Shown: positions 6,911-11,246 of the stretch, one piece after another
Layout of the letters: every line of letters begins with the position of its first letter
Position numbering within the stretch: position 1 is the first letter of the stretch
Assembly: GCA_001775255.1 (NCBI GenBank)
Contig: MFCJ01000027.1
Span: forward strand, 1 to 11,246
From: Candidatus Dadabacteria bacterium RIFCSPHIGHO2_12_FULL_53_21
Lineage (GTDB): Bacteria; Desulfobacterota_D; UBA1144; Nemesobacterales; UBA2774
Direction: 5' to 3'
Length of the DNA stretch: 11,246 nt
Position numbers and translations under genes: made by a program
Notes under the pieces: model-generated
What the model was told of the DNA's origin: nothing
The model's database searches: none
Seen by the model: only the letters and a program-made list of their open reading frames with translations

Positions 6911-6974
6911 GAATCTACAGCATTATGTTATCATCTGGTCTCAGTTCCTATTGTGCTGGCATTGGAAACGCGGT

Positions 6975-7004
6975 CCCGGAGCCGGTTGCCTGATGATCTC
7001 CGGG
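6975..7004. repeat. GC-rich inverted repeat in the leader region of the FKBP gene
   Basis: CCCGGAG (6975-6981) and CTCCGGG (6998-7004) form a 7-bp perfect inverted repeat with a 16-base loop, ending 39 bases before the FKBP ATG. It lacks a T-run. It may fold in the 5' leader or be a chance GC match. Confidence 0.3.
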
Positions 7005-7043
7005 CCGGGGTCCTAGATACGAAATTACGTCCGGAGGTCTTGC

Positions 7044-7466
7044 ATGAGCAATCAAGCCGAACGCGGGGATACCGTCACTTTGAATTTTGATGGCAGAATA
7101 GAGGACGGGTCCACGTTTCACACGTTCGATGAAACCCCCATTACTGTCGAGCTCGGCTCGGGAAGCCTCGTAAAGGGTCTAGAGGAACGAATACTGGGGA
7201 TGTCCGAAGGTGAGGAGAAGGAGTTCAGGGTTATGCCTGAGAGCGGCTACGGTATTGAAAAACCCGAGCTTATTCACACGGTAGGATCGGATATGTTCGC
7301 TAAGACCGATATAACGCCAGACATCGGAATGGTGCTTAAAACCCCTCACGGCAACTGTCACATTACCAGGATTGAGGGAGGTAAAGTCGAGATAAGCTAC
7401 AACCACCCGCTTGCCGGAAGGACGCTCGATTACAGGGTCAAAGTCCTAAAGGTCGTTAAAAAGTGA
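7044..7466 (+). CDS. SlyD-like FKBP-type peptidyl-prolyl cis-trans isomerase
   Basis: The 140-residue product is a cytoplasmic FKBP of the SlyD type, which catalyses proline cis-trans isomerisation and acts as a folding helper. The FKBP half-domain opens with GDTVTLNFDGRIEDGSTF (8-25), then the pocket region VELGSGSLVKGLEERILGM (35-53) and MPESGYG (64-70). The inserted chaperone flap (about 71-118) follows, and the chain returns with the diagnostic NHPLAGRTLDY (120-130). There is no His/Cys-rich C-terminal tail, unlike E. coli SlyD, so nickel handling is not indicated. A GGAGGT site (7033-7038) lies 5 bases before the ATG. No clear promoter pair was found in the 140 bases upstream. The gene is divergent from the SDR gene; the DUF4126 gene follows 100 bp later with its own promoter. 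Confidence 0.92.
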   Translation: MSNQAERGDTVTLNFDGRIEDGSTFHTFDETPITVELGSGSLVKGLEERILGMSEGEEKEFRVMPESGYGIEKPELIHTVGSDMFAKTDITPDIGMVLKTPHGNCHITRIEGGKVEISYNHPLAGRTLDYRVKVLKVVKK

Positions 7467-7517
7467 ATATGCGCAACCTACTGTAATTACTTGTTTATGT
7501 CGGCTCATAAATACCGC

Positions 7518-7546
7518 TTGATAATGATTCTCCCGCTTCATATACT
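7518..7546 (+). promoter_or_regulatory. Near-consensus sigma70 promoter of the DUF4126 gene
   Basis: TTGATA (7518-7523), a 17-bp spacer and TATACT (7541-7546) make the best promoter match in the window. The start point would fall near 7552-7554, giving a very short leader that begins at or just before the GGAGGT ribosome binding site (7554-7559). Confidence 0.65.
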
Positions 7547-7566
7547 ATTAATCGGAGGTATGCGGA

Positions 7567-8148
7567 ATGGATACATTGCTTAGCGTATTCGTGGGAGTGG
7601 GCCTGAGCGCCGCGTGCGGCTTCAGGGTATTCTTGCCTCTCCTTGTGATGAGCATCGCGTCGCTTACGGGGCAAATGACGCTATCCCCGGAATTCGAGTG
7701 GATCGCGACATATCCGGCCCTTGCCGCTTTCGCTATAGCCACTATTTTCGAGATCGGTGCTTACTACATCCCGTGGGTCGATAACCTCCTCGATACGGTC
7801 GCCATACCTGCTGCGACAGTGGCCGGAACTATAGTAATGGCTTCCGCGGTGTCGGAGATGAGTCCCTTCCTTAAATGGGGGCTTGCAATAATCGTGGGCG
7901 GCGGGGTTGCGGGCACGGTTCAGGGGTTCACTACCATAACCCGCATCGCTTCAACGGCCGCGACCGGGGGTCTCGGGAACCCGCTTGTCTCAACGGCCGA
8001 AGCGGGCGGTTCTCTCGTTATGTCCATACTCGCGATCGCGGTACCCGTACTTGCGGCTATCGGCGCAGCCGCGATTATATTCATTGCATGGAGAAAAATT
8101 TACACGTGGTTTGCCCGCAGAAACAGGCTCCAGCCACGTCACGAATGA
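7567..8148 (+). CDS. DUF4126 family integral membrane protein
   Basis: This 193-residue protein is largely hydrophobic, with about five membrane segments: near 4-30, 48-66, 78-95, 101-118 and 150-175. A short basic cytoplasmic tail (KIYTWFARRNRLQPRHE) follows. The pattern SAACGFRVFLPLL near the N-terminus, WVDNLLDTVAIPAATVAGT (70-88) and Gly-rich segments such as GGGVAGTVQG and GGLGNP fit the DUF4126 family. Its function is not established; a transport or membrane-structural role is only a guess. GGAGGT sits 7 bases before ATG 7567. The gene appears to be transcribed alone and converges with hemY, with only 16 bp between the two stops. Confidence 0.85.
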   Translation: MDTLLSVFVGVGLSAACGFRVFLPLLVMSIASLTGQMTLSPEFEWIATYPALAAFAIATIFEIGAYYIPWVDNLLDTVAIPAATVAGTIVMASAVSEMSPFLKWGLAIIVGGGVAGTVQGFTTITRIASTAATGGLGNPLVSTAEAGGSLVMSILAIAVPVLAAIGAAAIIFIAWRKIYTWFARRNRLQPRHE

Positions 8149-8164
8149 CATTGCCTATACGGGT

Positions 8165-9586
8165 TTAGAAATGACCTGCAAACAGGGATTGCAGAAGTCT
8201 TTCGGCGGCCCTCTCGCCCGAGTTTATACAGTCGGGTATGCCGATGCCGCCGAAGGCGTTTCCGGCGATCTCAAGCCCGTTCAGCTTCTTTATTTCCCTC
8301 TGTATCCCCTCGACGAGTTCCCTGTGACCGACGTGATACTGGGGCATTGCCTCGGGGTATCTCTTTATTATCGTAAAGACAGGGTTTGATTTTATACCGA
8401 GGAGCGGGCTTAGCTCCTTTTGGACGGTCTCGATTATGCGGGGGTCTTCCATGCGGTATGTATCGGGACTGACGGCCCCGCCGACGAAGGCGCGGAGGAC
8501 CGTGTAGCCTTCTGGAGCCCTTCCGGCGAATTTCTCGCTGCTGAACGAGCAGGCGATCATGCTGCTTCTTTCGATCATCGGCACGACGAACCCGAAGCCG
8601 TCGAGCTCGGTCTCTATCTGCTCCTTCCTGTATGCTAATATCACTACGGCGGTTGATGCGTATTCGATCTTTCTCAGGAGAGCCGCACACTCCCCGGCTG
8701 CATTCTCCAGAAGCCCGGCCGTGATATAAGCAGGTGTCGTGATGATAACGCCCGCCGCCCCGAATATTCCTTCCCCGGTCGCTACCTCCCAGCCGTCGTA
8801 TGCCTCTTTAATTCCCTCTACGGTAACGCCGGTTTTTATGGACCCTCCGGGGATCTTTTTTGAGAGGGCTTCCACGAGTGTCTTCATACCTCTATTGAAT
8901 GAGACGAAGAGGCTGTACCTGGCGCCGCTATCGGACATAACGCCTTTCTTTCTTTTCCTGTAGCCTTGATACATACCCTTGATAACGCTTCCGTACCTCT
9001 CTTCCATCTCGATGAACTGAGGCATCGTAGCCCTCAGGCTGAGCTTTTCGGGGTCGGCCGCATACACGCCGCTTATCATGGGCTGGGCGGCCCGCTCGAG
9101 CGCCTCTCTGCCCAGGCGTCTCCTGACAAAGGACGCGAGGCTCTCGTCACCCTGTGGATTCTTCGGTATAACGAGGTCCATCAGCATCCTCATTTTCCCG
9201 CGCCAGGAGAAGAGCGGCGTCCTCAGAAACGGCATTATCCGGGCAGGGGCCAGCATGATGAACCCGTCGGGAAGCGGGACCAGCCTCCCGTGAAGGAGCA
9301 CGAACGTCCGTCTTTTGTCCCGGTTGGTCTCTATAAGCTCGCTTTCGAGGCCGAGCCTGTTCGCGAGGTTAATACCCCAGGGTTTTGACGTTATGAACGA
9401 ATCGGGGCCTTCCTCTATGGTGAATCCGTCTCTCTCTACCGTAGAGATTACTCCCCCGACCCTGTCCGATTTTTCGAGGAGGAGTATATCCAGGTTCAGG
9501 TTCCTGTCGCTCCGGAGCTCGGCAAGCCGGTGCGCAGCGCTCAATCCAGTTATACCGCCCCCTATGACTATCACCCGTTTGGGCAT
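8165..9586 (-). CDS. hemY: Protoporphyrinogen oxidase, HemY type
   Basis: This enzyme oxidises protoporphyrinogen IX to protoporphyrin IX with FAD (or coproporphyrinogen III in relatives of the coproporphyrin pathway), late in heme synthesis. The 473-residue length is typical. Visible features are the N-terminal FAD dinucleotide loop VIGGGITGLSAAHRL (7-21) with E38 at the end of the second strand, the RVGGVIST motif (42-49), and EEGPDSFITS (58-67), diagnostic of the HemY/PPOX family. In the C-terminal FAD region GNAFGGIGIPDCINSGERAA closes the domain. Some databases call this gene hemG. The start at 9586 fits the family N-terminus (MPKRVIVIGGG), although no Shine-Dalgarno site precedes it. 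No other heme gene is in the window. Monofunctional PPOX versus coproporphyrinogen oxidase cannot be told apart by eye. Confidence 0.94.
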   Translation of the reverse strand: MPKRVIVIGGGITGLSAAHRLAELRSDRNLNLDILLLEKSDRVGGVISTVERDGFTIEEGPDSFITSKPWGINLANRLGLESELIETNRDKRRTFVLLHGRLVPLPDGFIMLAPARIMPFLRTPLFSWRGKMRMLMDLVIPKNPQGDESLASFVRRRLGREALERAAQPMISGVYAADPEKLSLRATMPQFIEMEERYGSVIKGMYQGYRKRKKGVMSDSGARYSLFVSFNRGMKTLVEALSKKIPGGSIKTGVTVEGIKEAYDGWEVATGEGIFGAAGVIITTPAYITAGLLENAAGECAALLRKIEYASTAVVILAYRKEQIETELDGFGFVVPMIERSSMIACSFSSEKFAGRAPEGYTVLRAFVGGAVSPDTYRMEDPRIIETVQKELSPLLGIKSNPVFTIIKRYPEAMPQYHVGHRELVEGIQREIKKLNGLEIAGNAFGGIGIPDCINSGERAAERLLQSLFAGHF

Positions 9587-9795
9587 GTGAGTATTTAACC
9601 ATGCAAAGTTATATAGTAAAAGGGTGACGGTGCCTTACCGATATGTTTAGAGCCGGTTCGGCTGCCGGACAGAGTCCTGCTTCTGACATGCCTCAAGAAG
9701 CAAGTTCCCCAAGGAAAAAAGAGGCAAGATTATCTATATCTACTTAGGATTAATAATAATCCCGGGTACCTAGCTGCTTTTCTGCGCCGCGACAA

Positions 9796-11246
9796 TCATA
9801 ATATATCCTCTCTCAGCAAATACGCAGACGCAGAACCTTTCTCTAAAAGAAAGTTTAGAATGAGTAAGATCTGTTTTTTTACTTTAGGTGTTGTCCTAAC
9901 TTTATGACGATTTCTCAGAATATATCCTCTTACAAGGTTCTCTAAATAGTAGACAGTGTTCACTTCTAGTTCTTTAGTGGTTAGATCTGGATTATTTTCC
10001 AATATACTGCTAATCCAAAATATTCCCTCACTCGCAAAACTTCTCCCAATTTCATTGAGTAGCTTCGAAAGGGAATACAAAACAGCAGGATAATGTCCAA
10101 TGTCTTCTGCGACCTTGCTGAAAAATGCTTTTTCTCGCTCTTTCAATGAGTGCCATTCTTTCGCATCCTTTTTCCAATACGGCCAGGCCAATAAATAATT
10201 ATGCACGATTTCTGATGAATACGACCTTAGATTCTTATCGTTACACATTTCTACGATCTTGGAGTAAAAAAGATTCCAAACTATCCAAAATTCTTCATAT
10301 TGAATCAGTCCGTCCTCGGCAATAACAAATTCACGGAATAAATCTGCCATAATTCTTAAGCTTTTAAAGTTATCAATATCAAGAAATGGCCTCAAGTAAA
10401 TCTCAATATCTTCTTTCTTCGACGTCAAAACAAAATAAGCGAATTTCTCTAAGAATCGGTGTTCATGTGTATAGTCGACCTCATCGTCACGCTCTAACAA
10501 TCTTTTTGAAAAAATTGAAGAAATATCACTCACGAAATTTTTGTGATTCTTATCCTGTGTTTTTAGAGGTAGCAACAAGAAGGCCGTCACCAATGTGTCA
10601 GAATCCAATTCATTCAAAGTAGGTACCTTATCGTAAGTGATCTTGTTAGAAATAACTTCAGTTATTTCAGCCTCATGCTTTTTTGCAAAGCGCTCTATTA
10701 TGGAAGAATTTGAAAGTGTATATATGTTATTTTTGTAATTTTCTTTTCTGATCGATTCTCCCAAATCATCGATTTTTGGCTTTAATAGCAAATATCCCAG
10801 AAATATAGAATTGGCATCTGGAAAACTATCTCTCCATAAATGATTCAAAACCGCTGATACTGAGTAATCAGATAGGTGTTGGTTCATCCCGATAGGGTTC
10901 GAGTCGAACAGAGTAAATAGGAGAACTGTTTTTATATCTCTACAATCTTGAGCAAATGGTTTTAATAAAAGTGGTAGAACATTGACAGCCGTGCTAACAC
11001 CATCAGCGATCTGGTATTGATAGTCTGTTCTTAAGGGACTAGAAGCGTACTCTAAGATTATATTTTTACAGAACTCTCTCTCTGTTACATCAAGCTTATC
11101 AAAATAGTCACGGATTAATACCGCACAAGTATATGCAGGTACCGAACGATAAAATAAAGTAAAGCTTTTATTCCCGCTTTCGTCATTCTGCAATCCCTTG
11201 ATAACTTCTTTTGTATCAGAAATCACGAGTTTGTAATCATCTTCGT
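9796..11246 (-). CDS. Large helical protein of unknown function, 5' end outside window
   Basis: An open minus-strand frame runs from the stop at 9796-9798 to the right edge; 482 residues are visible. GTG 11226 is not a convincing start: the frame continues upstream as EDDYKLVISDTK, so the true N-terminus lies outside the window. The visible part is rich in Leu, Glu, Lys and aromatic residues, looks almost wholly alpha-helical, and has no P-loop, nuclease or membrane motif. The end, SASAYLLREDIL after KKQILLILNFLLEKG, recalls to me the C-termini of very large ATP-binding proteins from defence islands, but this is memory and not proof. Base composition is much more AT-rich than the min/hem core, suggesting acquisition. 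No neighbour of known function helps. Alternatives are a helical-repeat scaffold or a phage-related protein. Confidence 0.7.
   Translation of the reverse strand, partial: EDDYKLVISDTKEVIKGLQNDESGNKSFTLFYRSVPAYTCAVLIRDYFDKLDVTEREFCKNIILEYASSPLRTDYQYQIADGVSTAVNVLPLLLKPFAQDCRDIKTVLLFTLFDSNPIGMNQHLSDYSVSAVLNHLWRDSFPDANSIFLGYLLLKPKIDDLGESIRKENYKNNIYTLSNSSIIERFAKKHEAEITEVISNKITYDKVPTLNELDSDTLVTAFLLLPLKTQDKNHKNFVSDISSIFSKRLLERDDEVDYTHEHRFLEKFAYFVLTSKKEDIEIYLRPFLDIDNFKSLRIMADLFREFVIAEDGLIQYEEFWIVWNLFYSKIVEMCNDKNLRSYSSEIVHNYLLAWPYWKKDAKEWHSLKEREKAFFSKVAEDIGHYPAVLYSLSKLLNEIGRSFASEGIFWISSILENNPDLTTKELEVNTVYYLENLVRGYILRNRHKVRTTPKVKKQILLILNFLLEKGSASAYLLREDIL

Noticed and set aside
6924..6992. 22-codon plus-strand ORF starting at ATG 6924 upstream of the FKBP gene
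   Set aside because: No ribosome binding site, no protein-like features, and it lies in a leader region; likely chance.
9369..9602. Minus-strand ORF with ATG at 9602 overlapping the start of hemY
   Set aside because: It is an alternative frame of hemY with low-complexity Arg-rich content and no family match.
9747..9762. GGATTA-ATAA-TAATCC hairpin after the AT-rich gene, considered as its terminator
   Set aside because: The stem is only 6 bp and AT-rich, and on the minus strand no T-run follows directly.

Overview
The window looks like ordinary chromosome from a Gram-negative-type bacterium. A complete minCDE locus, a HemY-type protoporphyrinogen oxidase and Sec-type signal sequences support this. 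The core (about 3.8-9.6 kb) has moderate GC and clear Shine-Dalgarno sites. No rRNA, tRNA, CRISPR array or insertion sequence was found. The phylum cannot be fixed from the sequence alone; a deltaproteobacterial-like or candidate-phylum lineage is a guess.

Left part (1-3407, minus strand): three tightly packed genes run off the left edge. In transcription order they are an HprK-like P-loop kinase, a family-2 glycosyltransferase (ATGA overlap) and a nucleotidyltransferase-domain protein that continues outside the window. A sigma70-like promoter lies upstream at 3487-3514. Such genes occur together in surface-glycan loci and in RiPP (lasso-peptide) tailoring loci; the window alone cannot decide which. 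Between this operon and min is a 406-bp gap holding a short, frame-broken, protein-like stretch on the minus strand.

Centre (3814-5477, plus strand): minC-minD-minE, the complete oscillating system that places the division septum. On the minus strand follow a small exported protein, possibly frameshifted at its 3' end, and a short-chain dehydrogenase/reductase with a good promoter. Divergent from that is an SlyD-like FKBP peptidyl-prolyl isomerase, then a DUF4126 membrane protein with its own near-consensus promoter. DUF4126 converges, with a 16-bp gap, on hemY (heme biosynthesis, minus strand).

Right part (9796-11246, minus strand): the C-terminal 482 residues of a large, AT-rich, helical protein whose start lies beyond the right edge. 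Its base composition differs sharply from the min/hem core. This suggests an acquired gene, perhaps the C-terminal part of a large ATP-binding defence-type protein, but no diagnostic domain is visible. The left operon and this gene are the accessory parts of the window; the rest is housekeeping.
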